Shown here: piece by piece, positions 1-9,278 of the stretch
How the letters are laid out: every line of letters begins with the position of its first letter
Numbering within the stretch: position 1 is the stretch's first letter
Assembly: GCF_003097315.1 (NCBI RefSeq)
Contig: NZ_QDDL01000005.1
Location: 248,001-312,000, forward strand
Reading direction: 5' to 3'
Length of the DNA stretch: 64,000 nucleotides
DNA from: Pelagibaculum spongiae
GTDB taxonomy: Bacteria; Pseudomonadota; Gammaproteobacteria; Enterobacterales; Pelagibaculaceae
The notes under the pieces: model-generated
Databases searched by the model: none
What the model was told of the DNA's origin: nothing
What the model saw: the letters and a program-made list of their open reading frames with translations, nothing else
Program-made: the position numbers and the translations under genes

Positions 1-29
1 CACTCGTAAAAAGGATTGAGAACTCTGAC

Positions 30-806
30 ATGAAAAGATTATTTCTTGCTTCTGGTCTAGTGCTGGGCTTTGGATTGGTTGGTTGCCAGTCTGGTGATGA
101 TAAAACAGCTGAGGCTGAAGCAGCCAAGCCTGCAGTAGAAGCGGCAGCACCAGCTGCTGAATTGCTGAAGACTGATTTAGATAAGGTTAGCTATAGCATC
201 GGTATGAATATCGGTGACAACCTGCGTAAAAATCTGTCTGAAGCTGACATGACCTTACTGGTAAAAGGCTTGCAAGATAGCTTTTCTGGTAAGGAGTTAT
301 TACTGAGCCAAGAAGATGCTCAAAACGCAATGTTTGCTTTCCAGCAGAAGAAAATGGAAGAAGAGCGAGCCAAGCAAGAACAGGAATTAAGCAGTCGTAC
401 TACTGACGCAACCACTTTCTTCACTGAAAATGGTAAAACTGAAGGCGTGATCACGCTGGATAGTGGTGTTCAGTACAAGATTTTGACTGAAGGTAAAGGT
501 GCAAAGCCACAGTTGGCTGATACCGTTACGACTCATTACGAAGGTACTTTGCTGAATGGTGACGTGTTCGACAGCTCCTATGAGCGTGGCGAGCCAGTAT
601 CTTTCCCTCTGCAAGGTGTTATCAAAGGCTGGACTGAAGTACTGCAACTGATGCCAGTTGGTTCTACTTGGGAAGTTTATATTCCAGCTGAATTAGGTTA
701 CGGCAACCGTCCTGCTGGCAAGATCCCTGCGGGCAGCGCGCTGAAGTTCAAGATTGAACTGATCAGCATTGCTGAGCAAAAAGCTGAAGACAAAAAAGCA
801 GGGTAA
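30..806 (+). CDS. FKBP-type peptidyl-prolyl isomerase lipoprotein (Mip/FkpA-like)
   Basis: This is a lipoprotein that should catalyse cis-trans isomerisation of X-Pro bonds in proteins outside the cytoplasm. The N-terminus is a lipoprotein signal with lipobox LVGC, lipidated Cys at residue 19. An Ala/Glu-rich linker follows, then an FKBP_N dimerisation region (about 45-140, with the Charged helix KKMEEERAKQEQE), then the FKBP catalytic domain (about 155-248). VFDSSYERGEP and the AYG-like motif ELGYGNR are recognisable. The 258-residue length suits Mip/FkpA relatives. The start is supported by AAGGA upstream, although spacing is long at about 14 nt. A strong hairpin terminator follows. Assignment to mip, fkpA or fklB cannot be settled here. 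Confidence 0.93.
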   Translation: MKRLFLASGLVLGFGLVGCQSGDDKTAEAEAAKPAVEAAAPAAELLKTDLDKVSYSIGMNIGDNLRKNLSEADMTLLVKGLQDSFSGKELLLSQEDAQNAMFAFQQKKMEEERAKQEQELSSRTTDATTFFTENGKTEGVITLDSGVQYKILTEGKGAKPQLADTVTTHYEGTLLNGDVFDSSYERGEPVSFPLQGVIKGWTEVLQLMPVGSTWEVYIPAELGYGNRPAGKIPAGSALKFKIELISIAEQKAEDKKAG

Positions 807-831
807 TTCCTGATTTTTTAATCGAAAAAAG

Positions 832-863
832 AAGGGCGACTCATTGATTGAGTCGCCCTTTTT
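832..863 (+). terminator. Rho-independent terminator after the FKBP gene
   Basis: A perfect 12-bp stem (832-843 with 849-860) has a 5-nt loop and is followed by a T tract. It lies 26 bases after the FKBP stop codon. The A-rich left flank means it may also serve the convergent rsd gene. Confidence 0.9.
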
Positions 864-915
864 AATGTGACCTGACTATGCTGTGGCTTACTTTTACATC
901 GAGTGTGAAGCAGTT

Positions 916-1341
916 TCAAAGTTGTAAATCTCTTAGCAGCTGATCTTCTAATTCAAAGCGAGTGGCAATGTTCTCGCCAATCCGTGAAATCTTTTCTTGA
1001 TTCAAAATATCTTGCTCTGAGTAATCCAAGGCTTCCATAGTCAGGCTGACTAGTTTGGGGTACATCTGCTGGAATTGCTGTTGTTTGTCATAACCTTGGG
1101 CAGAAGCTTGTTCAAGAATTTTGGAATAGAGATGGAAGTGAGCTGCGCTGGTGTAATCAATTAATTGCTGTTTTAGTTTGCTTGCGCTTGGTAGCGGCGG
1201 TGCTTGAAGTTGATTATCGCTGACCGGTAACCCTGCTGATGCATACCAACTTACCAACAGGTTATTTCTTTGGTAAACCCAGCTTCTAATTGATTGTTGG
1301 TCATTGTCATGGGGCAAGTTGTGTGGAACCTGACTTGTCAT
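916..1341 (-). CDS. rsd: Rsd/AlgQ family anti-sigma-70 regulator
   Basis: Rsd/AlgQ proteins bind RpoD (sigma 70) and help redirect RNA polymerase in stationary phase. Family features visible are WVYQRNNLLVSWYASAGLP near the N-terminus, the central LIDYTSAAHFHLYSKILEQ segment and the C-terminal IGENIATRFELEDQLL helix. I chose the ATG at 1341 because GGGAG lies 7 nt upstream and it gives 141 residues, close to the family size. The longer reading frame to 1497 adds an unrelated Cys-rich extension. The gene is convergent with the FKBP gene and stands alone. The call rests on remembered family motifs. Confidence 0.85.
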   Translation of the reverse strand: MTSQVPHNLPHDNDQQSIRSWVYQRNNLLVSWYASAGLPVSDNQLQAPPLPSASKLKQQLIDYTSAAHFHLYSKILEQASAQGYDKQQQFQQMYPKLVSLTMEALDYSEQDILNQEKISRIGENIATRFELEDQLLRDLQL

Positions 1342-1554
1342 TTTACTGCTCCCTGTGGTGTTAGCATCCGGCCAGATTGGCGGGTTTTCCCTGGAACAAA
1401 ATTTTTTTATGGACAAATTCAGCTTAGGACGCAACAACAAAAAGGTGCAAGTTTGTCGGGTAACTTTGTAGCAAACCTCACAACTTGGGCCAGACAAGCT
1501 GGCCCAAACAGAATCAATTTCAAAAATTGAAAATTTACTGACTTGGCATTCGCT

Positions 1555-2085
1555 TTAGTTTGCGAATCCAGAGCCGTTGTAGCCAGCAACTGGTAAGCGG
1601 CGGAAGGTTTGCCATAACGCTACGATCAAGAAGCAGGCAAATGTTAAAGCAGTCCACCAAGGCATGCCGAAACCAAACAGACTCCAAACCACTTCAGCAC
1701 ATTCACCGGAACCGACTAAAACCATTTGCAGTGTTTGCAGTAACGGAAAGGTGTCCATCATATAAGACAGGCCAGGACCACAACTTGGAACTTGGTCGGC
1801 AGGTAGGCTTTGAATCCAGGCATGACGTGCTGCGACACCAAAACCAGCACTCGCTGCTGCAACACCAGTTAAGCCAACTAGCTTATTAAGAATGCCTTTA
1901 GGATTAAGCACTAGTCCCAGGCCGCAAATAACGACCAAGCTGACCATTAATACCCGTTGAATAATGCATAGCGGGCAAGGCTCTAGCTCTAATCCATATT
2001 GGAAGGTAATTGAACAGCCGACCAAAAATGCCGACATTAAAAATCCGACAGCATAAACCTGACGGCTGGAAAGTTTGCTTAACAT
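1555..2085 (-). CDS. dsbB: Disulfide bond formation protein DsbB
   Basis: DsbB is an inner-membrane protein that reoxidises periplasmic DsbA and passes electrons to quinone. The 176-residue protein has four predicted membrane spans. The first periplasmic loop carries the CPLC redox pair (Cys37/Cys40). The second carries Cys102 and Cys129, the pair that exchanges with DsbA. An Arg follows the CPLC motif (CPLCIIQR), as in the family. It sits 6 nt downstream of tex on the same strand, so the two are probably cotranscribed. Length and motifs are normal. Confidence 0.95.
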   Translation of the reverse strand: MLSKLSSRQVYAVGFLMSAFLVGCSITFQYGLELEPCPLCIIQRVLMVSLVVICGLGLVLNPKGILNKLVGLTGVAAASAGFGVAARHAWIQSLPADQVPSCGPGLSYMMDTFPLLQTLQMVLVGSGECAEVVWSLFGFGMPWWTALTFACFLIVALWQTFRRLPVAGYNGSGFAN

Positions 2086-2091
2086 GTTTGC

Positions 2092-4404
2092 CTATTCCTT
2101 TTTAGCTTTGGCGAAAGCATCAGCAAATGCGTTATTGGCGAAAGCTTCTTGACGAGGCTGAGCAGCACGCTGGCTCTGGCGACGTGGGCTAGCTGAACGC
2201 GAAGTGCTGGTCTCTGTTTTGGGTTCTGGTTTATCTGTCATGCGCATGGTCAATCCAACACGTTTGCGCTGAATATCAACTTCCATCACTTTAACCTTTA
2301 CCAGATCGCCTGCCTTGACCACTTCTCGGGGATCGGAAATAAATTTCTCCGACATCGCCGAAATATGAACCAAGCCATCTTGGTGAACACCGACATCGAC
2401 AAAAGCACCAAAGTTGGTCACGTTGGTCACGGTGCCTTCCAACACCATGCCGACTTGCAAGTCGCTCAGCTTTTCAACCCCTTCCATAAAGGTGGCGGTT
2501 TTGAATTCTGGGCGAGGATCGCGACCGGGTTTTTCTAGTTCTTTAATAATGTCAGTGACGGTTGGTAAACCGAACTGTTCATCAATATACCGTTTAGGGT
2601 CTAATTTATTGAGGAAAGAAATGTCACCTATTAAAAGGCTAATGTCCTTTCCGGTATCCTTGAGGATTTTTTCTACCACCGGGTAAGATTCCGGATGAAC
2701 CGCAGAAGCATCTAGTGGGTTATCGCCATTGGTGATCTTAATAAAACCAGCGCATTGCTCGAATGCTTTTGGCCCCAGTCGGCTGACTTTTAATAGCTGC
2801 TTACGGTTTTTAAAGCTGCCATTGCTGTCTCGATAATCGACCAGATTTTGCGCCAAGGTTTTATTCAAACCAGCGACCTTGGTCAGCAAAGCTGCAGAGG
2901 CCATGTTCATATCAACACCAACAGCGTTTACACAATCTTCAACCACGCTACTCAAGCTTTTAGCTAACTTGCTTTGGCTAACGTCGTGCTGATATTGACC
3001 GACACCGATTGATTTTGGCTCGATTTTCACTAACTCGGCTAACGGATCTTGCAGGCGGCGGGCAATAGAAACGGCGCCGCGAATGGTGACATCAAGATTT
3101 GGAAATTCTGCCGCAGCAATTTCAGAAGCCGAATAAACCGATGCGCCGGCTTCTGAAACCATTACCTTGGTTAGCTTCAGTTGTGGAGCCATTTTGATCA
3201 GATCACCGACTAATTTGTCGGTTTCCCGAGAAGCAGTGCCGTTGCCGATTGCCATTAATTCGATATTGTGTTTTTCCGCCAGTTTGGCCAGCGTAACTAA
3301 CGACTCATTCCAGTTGTTGCGAGGTGCATGTGGAAAAATCGCTGTGTGATCAACCAGCTTACCGGTGTTATCTAACACGGCAATTTTGACACCGGTGCGT
3401 AATCCAGGGTCTAGACCAATCGCGGCGCGTTGTCCGGCTGGTGCCGCCATTAACAAATCTTTCATGTTATCGGCAAACACTTTGATCGCTTCTTGTTCAG
3501 CCATTTCACGAATTCGACCTAGCAGCTCCGTTTCCATGCTCAGCTGTAATTTAATTCGCCAGCACCAACGAACGCTATCTAATAACCAACGATCCGCCGG
3601 GCGTTTTTGATCAGAAATTTCAACATGCTTGGCGATCATGGCTTCGCAAGGACCGAATGCACGTGGATCTTCTGGTAATTCTTCAGTTGGCTGCAGGCTA
3701 ATATTCAGCACACTTTCATTGCGACCGCGGAAAAAAGCTAATGCCCGGTGGGAAGGGATTTTGTTCAGCGCTTCTAGATAATCGAAATAATCAGAGAATT
3801 TAGCGCCTTCTAATTCTTTACCGGTTGCGACTGCAGATTTTAAATAAGCATTATCCCATAACCAGCTACGCATTTTTTCTAGTAATGCGGCGTCTTCGGC
3901 GAACTGCTCCATTAAAATCTGACGCGCACCATCTAAAGCTGCTTTGGTGTCAGCAACACCTTTTTCAGCATCGATATAGCTAGCAGCTTGCTGTTCAGGT
4001 TCAAGCATTGGGTCTGCTTTTAAAGCATCAGCCAAAGGCGCTAAACCGGCTTCACGGGCAATTTGTGCTTTAGTACGCCGCTTGATTTTATAAGGCAGAT
4101 AAAGATCTTCAAGGCGGGTTTTGGTATCAGCGCTAAGAATTTGTTGCTTCAGTTCTGGGGTTAGCTTTTGCTGTTCTTCGATGCTGGACAATACCGTATT
4201 ACGACGGTCTTCCAATTCACGCAGATAGCCTAGTCGCTCTTCTAGTTTTCTGAGCTGTCCATCGTCCAACCCTCCGGTGATTTCCTTTCGATAGCGGGCA
4301 ATGAAGGGCACGGTCGACCCTTCATCAAGCAAGCCTACAGTAGAAATGATTTGGCGCTCTTGTACGCCCAATTCCTCGGCCAGCTGGCGATTGATGGCAT
4401 TCAT
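2092..4404 (-). CDS. tex: Tex, S1-domain RNA-binding transcriptional accessory protein
   Basis: Tex is a cytoplasmic nucleic-acid-binding protein related to eukaryotic Spt6 and implicated in transcription and RNA metabolism. The 770-residue product has the usual order: N-terminal helical region with an HTH-like segment (1-about 300), YqgF/RNase H-like fold beginning at [12 protein letters not shown] (about 330), helix-hairpin-helix repeats (about 475-560) and a C-terminal S1 domain (about 645-715, [19 protein letters not shown]). The tail is basic and Ser/Arg-rich. The gene is intact. Its first 200 bases plus upstream DNA recur in decayed form at 6505-6905 and 8811-9160, so this 5' end is the parent of a serial duplication. 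Confidence 0.97.
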   Translation of the reverse strand: MNAINRQLAEELGVQERQIISTVGLLDEGSTVPFIARYRKEITGGLDDGQLRKLEERLGYLRELEDRRNTVLSSIEEQQKLTPELKQQILSADTKTRLEDLYLPYKIKRRTKAQIAREAGLAPLADALKADPMLEPEQQAASYIDAEKGVADTKAALDGARQILMEQFAEDAALLEKMRSWLWDNAYLKSAVATGKELEGAKFSDYFDYLEALNKIPSHRALAFFRGRNESVLNISLQPTEELPEDPRAFGPCEAMIAKHVEISDQKRPADRWLLDSVRWCWRIKLQLSMETELLGRIREMAEQEAIKVFADNMKDLLMAAPAGQRAAIGLDPGLRTGVKIAVLDNTGKLVDHTAIFPHAPRNNWNESLVTLAKLAEKHNIELMAIGNGTASRETDKLVGDLIKMAPQLKLTKVMVSEAGASVYSASEIAAAEFPNLDVTIRGAVSIARRLQDPLAELVKIEPKSIGVGQYQHDVSQSKLAKSLSSVVEDCVNAVGVDMNMASAALLTKVAGLNKTLAQNLVDYRDSNGSFKNRKQLLKVSRLGPKAFEQCAGFIKITNGDNPLDASAVHPESYPVVEKILKDTGKDISLLIGDISFLNKLDPKRYIDEQFGLPTVTDIIKELEKPGRDPRPEFKTATFMEGVEKLSDLQVGMVLEGTVTNVTNFGAFVDVGVHQDGLVHISAMSEKFISDPREVVKAGDLVKVKVMEVDIQRKRVGLTMRMTDKPEPKTETSTSRSASPRRQSQRAAQPRQEAFANNAFADAFAKAKKE

Positions 4405-4848
4405 ATTCTGGGTAAATCCTCGTTCCTGGAGATGAATCGATTATACCGGGTTACTTGAGAAGCTCTAGCAACAGTCGCTACAAGGTAAATTTTGTAGTGT
4501 GATGCAGTAGAGGCATGTCTTATCAAATGATGGGCTAGACTTTTCTTCAATAGTGATAATACTCATATTTATTACGGATGACGCTTTCAACTATCACCTT
4601 CTGTTGAGCTGAATACTGAAGGTATTTTATTTTTTTGATTTATTGAACAGCTATGCGGTCAACCAGCTTTACAAGTATTTTTTTATGCACGTTGATAACG
4701 ATTGTTTCTCTGTGAAACTTATAAACAGAATAATTTAATTAAATATGCATAAATGGTAAAATGAGTTTGAGTTTAATTAACATGGAAGTTAATAAATCAT
4801 TTAAAGTAAGTTTTTAATGATTTGCAAGACATTTTATTGAGATAGAAC
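4405..4848. other. Intergenic region between tex and the first SGHYRP-domain gene
   Basis: The tex-proximal part (4405 to about 4610) is the non-coding half of the duplicated anchor: it is recognisable again at about 6706-6905 and, more decayed, at about 9005-9160. The rest is very AT-rich and resembles the accessory block. No open frame with a plausible start is seen, and no promoter stands out. Confidence 0.7.
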
Positions 4849-6264
4849 ATGCCTATTTTTAAAAAGAACGCTCCACCAATAAAGTACAGAGAAATAAGAG
4901 AAGCAACTCGACCTGTTACATCAAGTCAGGAAAATCAGCAATTTGATTTAAAAAAAATTATATTTTATTCGGGAGCAATAGATCCTCGAAAAAATCATCT
5001 CCCAACCCATGATGAATGGCTGAAGAGAATGGACATCTTAGTCGCTGGTACGATAGAAACAAATTATGCTGAATCAAGTAAAAAACCAATGCTGCCACCA
5101 ACAGTAACGACATCCACGATGGGCGTTAGAAGGGCTGCTGACGATGAAAAAAAAGCTATGTTACCGCCAGGGTTTGAGGCAGCACTCCGAGCAAAGAGTG
5201 CGGATTTACATAAGAAATCGATGGAGCAAGATGTTCAAATCAATATGATATCTTCTATGGTCGGAGCACTTAATTTATCATCCGCTAATGGGCGAGTTTA
5301 TATTTTATGTAGTCTTTATTATGCAACATCTAATTGGTTAGAAAATATACCTCAAACAACAGCACTTGGACCAATAGGTGGAGCGATATGGTTGCAGCAA
5401 GCTCGTAGACCTGCTGTACAAAACTTATATATGGTAGTTGTACGTTATTTGAAATGGCATTTGAACTTGACCTCAGTCGAGTTGATCCCTGAAAAATTAA
5501 AATATTTTTTTGGGCGAGAAATGGGGGCCCATGGTACTGAGTCAGATAAATTTAACAATGACCAAGGAACTTTGTACTATTTAAACGAAGCTGATCGAGA
5601 CAAGTTCAAAATTAGATTTAAAGATGGTATTGCGCATCAACTTCCTTGGTGGATAGAAGAAATTGACGGGCAAAGTCCTAAAAAATTATCAAATGATTTA
5701 TTAAAACAATGCATTCCTATTCTGGCCGAAAGTAGCAGATCTCCAGGAACAAATGGCATGATAGTACCCGCACCACCATTACCACCTAAGAAAGGGGTGA
5801 GCCAGGTTATAACTGATGCCCCCGGTATGTTCATAGATGATTTTTCAGGGTGTGTTATGGATATGGGCTGGAACTTGTATTGTGCACCTCATTATGGAGG
5901 CTTTGATAAAGGTGGAAGCAAGAAAAATTTCTTTCACTCTAGTTATATGCAGGGTGAGCCCATAGCATTTGCCGGAAGTATTCGCATTCAAAAAGGTCGA
6001 GTAACAGGGATTTGCAATGATAGTGGCCATTATCGCCCTACTCAACATCATATGATTATTGCATTGCAGGCTCTGCAATTTCATGGTGTTGATCTTAGTT
6101 ATGTCGATGTTATCGCTATGATTGTTAGCAAGCATGGCGTAGATAAAATTTGGGTAGGAAAGGGAGATACTGTTTTGCGAAATAGAGATACATTGAATGC
6201 TTTATATCAATTGGATCAAGAAGCTCAAAAGCATGCATATCATAAACAGAAAGGTCATAATTAA
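4849..6264 (+). CDS. Putative effector with IQM-like SGHYRP C-terminal domain, paralogue 1
   Basis: The product has 471 residues, no signal peptide and no membrane segment. The N-terminal part (1-about 310) is unclassified and ends in a proline-rich linker (PPLPPKKGVSQ). The C-terminal part (about 330-450) contains HSSYMQGEPIAFAGS (His363-Ser365 region), the motif SGHYRP (392-397) and GVDLSYVDV. This order and spacing resemble the conserved core of plant IQM calmodulin-binding proteins (HSSFLAGG..., SGHYLPTEENF, VDLTNV) as I remember them; that domain's biochemical role is not known to me. The paralogue at 7188 is almost identical in this domain and diverged upstream. The gene is strongly AT-rich with no clear ribosome binding site. 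An effector or toxin role is inference from domain and context only. Confidence 0.7.
   Translation: MPIFKKNAPPIKYREIREATRPVTSSQENQQFDLKKIIFYSGAIDPRKNHLPTHDEWLKRMDILVAGTIETNYAESSKKPMLPPTVTTSTMGVRRAADDEKKAMLPPGFEAALRAKSADLHKKSMEQDVQINMISSMVGALNLSSANGRVYILCSLYYATSNWLENIPQTTALGPIGGAIWLQQARRPAVQNLYMVVVRYLKWHLNLTSVELIPEKLKYFFGREMGAHGTESDKFNNDQGTLYYLNEADRDKFKIRFKDGIAHQLPWWIEEIDGQSPKKLSNDLLKQCIPILAESSRSPGTNGMIVPAPPLPPKKGVSQVITDAPGMFIDDFSGCVMDMGWNLYCAPHYGGFDKGGSKKNFFHSSYMQGEPIAFAGSIRIQKGRVTGICNDSGHYRPTQHHMIIALQALQFHGVDLSYVDVIAMIVSKHGVDKIWVGKGDTVLRNRDTLNALYQLDQEAQKHAYHKQKGHN
5774..6150 (+). repeat. Near-identical block shared by the two SGHYRP paralogues, copy 1
   Basis: From the proline-rich linker through most of the SGHYRP domain, this stretch is almost base-for-base the same as 8158-8534. 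Only scattered substitutions are seen, mostly silent. Identity falls sharply on both sides. It implies recent duplication with divergence of the flanks, or gene conversion limited to the C-terminal domain. Confidence 0.85.
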
Positions 6265-6504
6265 TGTAAATGGAATACTGTTCAAGAAATTATTCATGAA
6301 GGTGTGTTTTATGATTTGTTTCACGAAGAATTTTCTTGGTTTTATATGAGATTTTATTTCAATTTCAAATAAGCTTTATTGATTTCTTTTTAATTCGTTA
6401 TTTAAAATTCTCGTTAGATTTCCACTATTGATATAAAAATATTTCATCGCGATAAAATAAATAATCATAAACCGACCCAGTCGACCCCCGACCTTGTGAT
6501 AGCA

Positions 6505-6905
6505 GTTTTCTAATTCACGCAGATGGCATGAACCGTTCCTCTAGTTTTCTGAGCTGTCTATCGTCCAACCCTCCGGTGATTTCCTTTTGATAGCGGGCAA
6601 TGAAGAGCACGGTCGACCCCTCACCCAGCAAGTTTACAGTAGAAATTATTTGGTGCTCTTGTACGCTCAATTCCTCAGCTAGCTGGCGATTTATGGCATT
6701 CATATTCTAAATTCTCGTTCCTAGAGATGAAACGATTATACCGGGTTACTCGAGAAGTTCTAGCAACAATCGCTGCAAGGTAATTTTCATAGTGCGACAC
6801 AGTTCCGGTACACCTAGAGGGAGGGCATGGGCTAGACTATTAGTTGATAGTAACAATGCCACTATTTATTTACTACGGATGCCCCTTCAGTTACTTTTTC
6901 TGTTG
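6505..6905 (-). pseudogene. Decayed copy 2 of the tex 5' end and its upstream region
   Basis: This block matches about 4208-4610 with many point differences and a few indels. It includes the first tex codons ([12 protein letters not shown] at 6703 going left) and the non-coding DNA upstream of tex. A 62-codon open frame (6515-6703) survives but diverges after LRKLEER, and its tail is unrelated to Tex. It is a remnant and not a gene. It separates the two SGHYRP-domain genes. The DNA at 6265-6504 before it is AT-rich 3' flank of the first gene and partly recurs after the second gene. I see nothing else in 6906-7187. Confidence 0.9.
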
Positions 6906-7187
6906 TGTCGGACATTGAGAGTCCTCTTGCTTTATTTTTAGTGAGATTTTATCTTATAATTCAATTAATTATTAAATTTCTTCATGATTAACGTTGACGC
7001 TTTTTGTTTTAACGGTCGCTGTCATGAAAATATTTTAGTTGTTAGTGTTTATTATTAATAAAAGTAAACAATTATCAGTTTTTCGATAAAACAAGAAATT
7101 TTAAACTTTATTGCATGACTAAAAAAACCAATTTTTTAGAGGGAAATTTTTGCAAGGATGCATCAATCGTTCTTGTTGAGGTGAAGT

Positions 7188-8648
7188 ATGCCTTTGTTTG
7201 GAAAAAAGTCTCCGAAGAGACCTAAAAGCCCACCACCAGTAAAACACGATGAATTGAGAGGTGCGATGAAACCTAGCGCGTCTGGTTCTGCAATTTCAAT
7301 ACAACACACAACCGACTTGGAAATGCTTTTGCTAGCTGCTGGTAGTATTGATATCAGAAAAAATAAGATGCCAACTTATGATGAATGGTTGAGGCAAATT
7401 GACATTTCAGCCGCTGGAACAGAAGCAACAAACTCTCCTAAAGTTGGTGGAAAAAAACCATTGCTTCCACCAACTAAAGCAGGAGCTTCACCTCCAGTTC
7501 CACCAAAAACGGGCGTTAAAAGGCCAGGAAGCCCTAAAACCAGAGCAATTTTACCGCCAGGGGCCCGGCAAGACATGCAGAGAAAATCGGCGGCGGCGCA
7601 TAAGCAAGTGATGGAGCAAGATTCTCAAATCAATATGATATCATCGATGATAGCTGCATATTATCAATCATCGATTAGTGAACAGCTTTATATTTTATGT
7701 AATCTTTATTATTCAATTTCTAATTGGTTAGAAAGTGCACCTAAGGGATCACCTGGGCCTGTAGGCGGAATTGTATGGTTACAACAAGCACGAAGGCCTG
7801 CTGTGCAGAATTTATATATGCGAGTAGTTTGCTTTTTAAGATGGCACTTTAAATTATCATCCAATAGTGAGCTTCCTAGTTCATTAACGCATTTTTTTGG
7901 GCGTGAAATGGGAGCTCATGGTGCTGGAGTTGACCAATATTGCGGACAGAAAGGGATTTTAAGATATTTAACCGAGGCTGAAAGAGATAAATTTAAAATT
8001 AGATTTAAAGACGGTCTTGGATATCAACTTCCTTGGTGGATAGAAGAAGATCCACAAAATGCTGAAAAATTTTCAGGAATTTCATTAAAACAATGTTTGC
8101 CTGTTCTGGCCGAAAGTAGCCGAACTCCAGGAGTTGATGGTTCGGCAGTGTTTGCTCCACCATTACCACCTAAGAAAGGGGTGAGCCAGGTTATAACTGA
8201 TGCCCCCAGTATGTTCATAGATGATTTTTCAGGGTGTGTTATGGATATGAGCTGGAACTTGTATTGTGCGCCTCATTATGGAGGCTTTGATAAAGGTGGA
8301 AGCAAGAAAAATTTCTTTCACTCTAGTTATATGCAAGGCCAACCGATAGCATTTGCCGGAAGTATTCGTATTCAAAAAGGTCGAGTAACAGGGATCTGCA
8401 ATGATAGTGGCCATTATCGCCCTACTCAGCATCATATGATAACCGTATTGCAGGCTCTGCAATTTCATGGTGTTGATCTTAGTTATGTCGATGTTATCGC
8501 TATGATTGTTAGCAAGCATGGCGTAGATAAAACTTGGGTAGGAAGGGGAGATAAGGTGTTATTTGATAGAGGTTCATTGAATCGTCTGTATGATTTAGAT
8601 GTAGCAGCTCAAGAGCATGCATATCATAAACAGAAAGGTGAGAATTAA
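7188..8648 (+). CDS. Putative effector with IQM-like SGHYRP C-terminal domain, paralogue 2
   Basis: This 486-residue paralogue of the product at 4849 starts similarly (MPLFGKKSPK versus MPIFKKNAPP) and shares the block order. It has a longer proline-rich stretch near residues 80-130 (PPTKAGASPPVPPKTG) and the PPLPPKKG linker. Its C-terminal domain is nearly identical to paralogue 1, with SGHYRP at about 407-412. The N-terminal 300 residues are only moderately similar, with variable loops. AGGTGA lies 5 nt upstream of the ATG, a better start than in paralogue 1. A hairpin terminator follows. Neither copy has a signal peptide. Function is unknown; a host- or competitor-directed effector is inferred from the domain and the neighbouring C58 gene. 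Confidence 0.7.
   Translation: MPLFGKKSPKRPKSPPPVKHDELRGAMKPSASGSAISIQHTTDLEMLLLAAGSIDIRKNKMPTYDEWLRQIDISAAGTEATNSPKVGGKKPLLPPTKAGASPPVPPKTGVKRPGSPKTRAILPPGARQDMQRKSAAAHKQVMEQDSQINMISSMIAAYYQSSISEQLYILCNLYYSISNWLESAPKGSPGPVGGIVWLQQARRPAVQNLYMRVVCFLRWHFKLSSNSELPSSLTHFFGREMGAHGAGVDQYCGQKGILRYLTEAERDKFKIRFKDGLGYQLPWWIEEDPQNAEKFSGISLKQCLPVLAESSRTPGVDGSAVFAPPLPPKKGVSQVITDAPSMFIDDFSGCVMDMSWNLYCAPHYGGFDKGGSKKNFFHSSYMQGQPIAFAGSIRIQKGRVTGICNDSGHYRPTQHHMITVLQALQFHGVDLSYVDVIAMIVSKHGVDKTWVGRGDKVLFDRGSLNRLYDLDVAAQEHAYHKQKGEN
8158..8534 (+). repeat. Near-identical block shared by the two SGHYRP paralogues, copy 2
   Basis: This is the partner of 5774-6150. Within it the few changes include Gly/Ser and Pro/Gln swaps around the SYMQG segment. 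Outside it the proteins differ in most loops. Confidence 0.85.
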
Positions 8649-8657
8649 TGTAAATAA

Positions 8658-8696
8658 AAAAACCTCTATGGTTTGTTATTCTATAGAGGTTTTTTA
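8658..8696 (+). terminator. Rho-independent terminator after paralogue 2
   Basis: An A6-CCTCTAT arm (8658-8670) pairs with ATAGAGG-T6 (8684-8696) across a 13-nt loop, 10 bases after the stop codon. The equivalent position after paralogue 1 lacks this hairpin. Confidence 0.85.
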
Positions 8697-8810
8697 TGAT
8701 TTATTTCGCAAAAATTTCATTAATTCTTTGCCATTAATGAAAATGTTTTTAAGTGTTTCATCGCAACAAGGCGAATGATTATAAAATGGTTTAGCCGATT
8801 TTTTTGATGG

Positions 8811-9160
8811 CAGTTTTTTAATTTACGCGGATGGCACTAACCGTTCCTCTAGTTTTTTAAGTAGCCTGTCGCTCAACTTTCTAACAATTCCCCTTCGCTA
8901 GCAAATAATTAAAGAGCACAGAGCCTTTAATTTATCAACCCTATAGTAGAAATGATTTAGCACTGTTGCACGCTCAATTCCCCTGTCTGTGTACAATTGA
9001 TGGCATTAGCATCTTGTTCAAATCATTGTTTATAAAAGTAAACCAATCATACTAGATTACTCTAAAAGCACTAGCAGAAATGGCTACAAGGCATTTTTTA
9101 TAGTGCGATTCAGTTCTGGTAAGCATGAAAGAATGGGCTAGACTTCAGGTTGATAGTTTC
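8811..9160 (-). pseudogene. Strongly decayed copy 3 of the tex 5' end and its upstream region
   Basis: The order of recognisable words follows 4208-4555: the start-proximal tex codons, GATGGCATT around the old start (about 8998), a TACTAGATTACT-like stretch, GCTACAAGGCA and TGGGCTAGACTT. The reading frame is destroyed by substitutions and indels, and the copy is more diverged than copy 2. It lies just upstream of the C58 candidate at 9279, so each copy precedes one cargo gene. The remaining DNA to 9278 shows no gene. Confidence 0.8.
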
Positions 9161-9278
9161 TTAAATTCACTTCATGGAAAGAGCGAAAATTTATATGCGC
9201 TGATCGAGAACGGATATCTTTGTTTTTTTAATTTCATTTGATCTCCGGTTAAACGATCATTCCTTGAAGGGTTTTACA

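Noticed and set aside
1342..1497. N-terminal extension of Rsd
   Set aside because: The extension is Cys-rich and unlike the family, while the internal ATG at 1341 has a good ribosome binding site.
6515..6703. 62-codon open frame resembling the Tex N-terminus
   Set aside because: It is part of a longer non-coding duplication of the tex 5' end, loses homology after 55 codons and would give only a small piece of the first domain.
5845..8519. Matching minus-strand frames of 96 codons (5845-6135 and 8229-8519)
   Set aside because: They are antisense to the near-identical SGHYRP blocks, so their similarity is a by-product of the coding strand.
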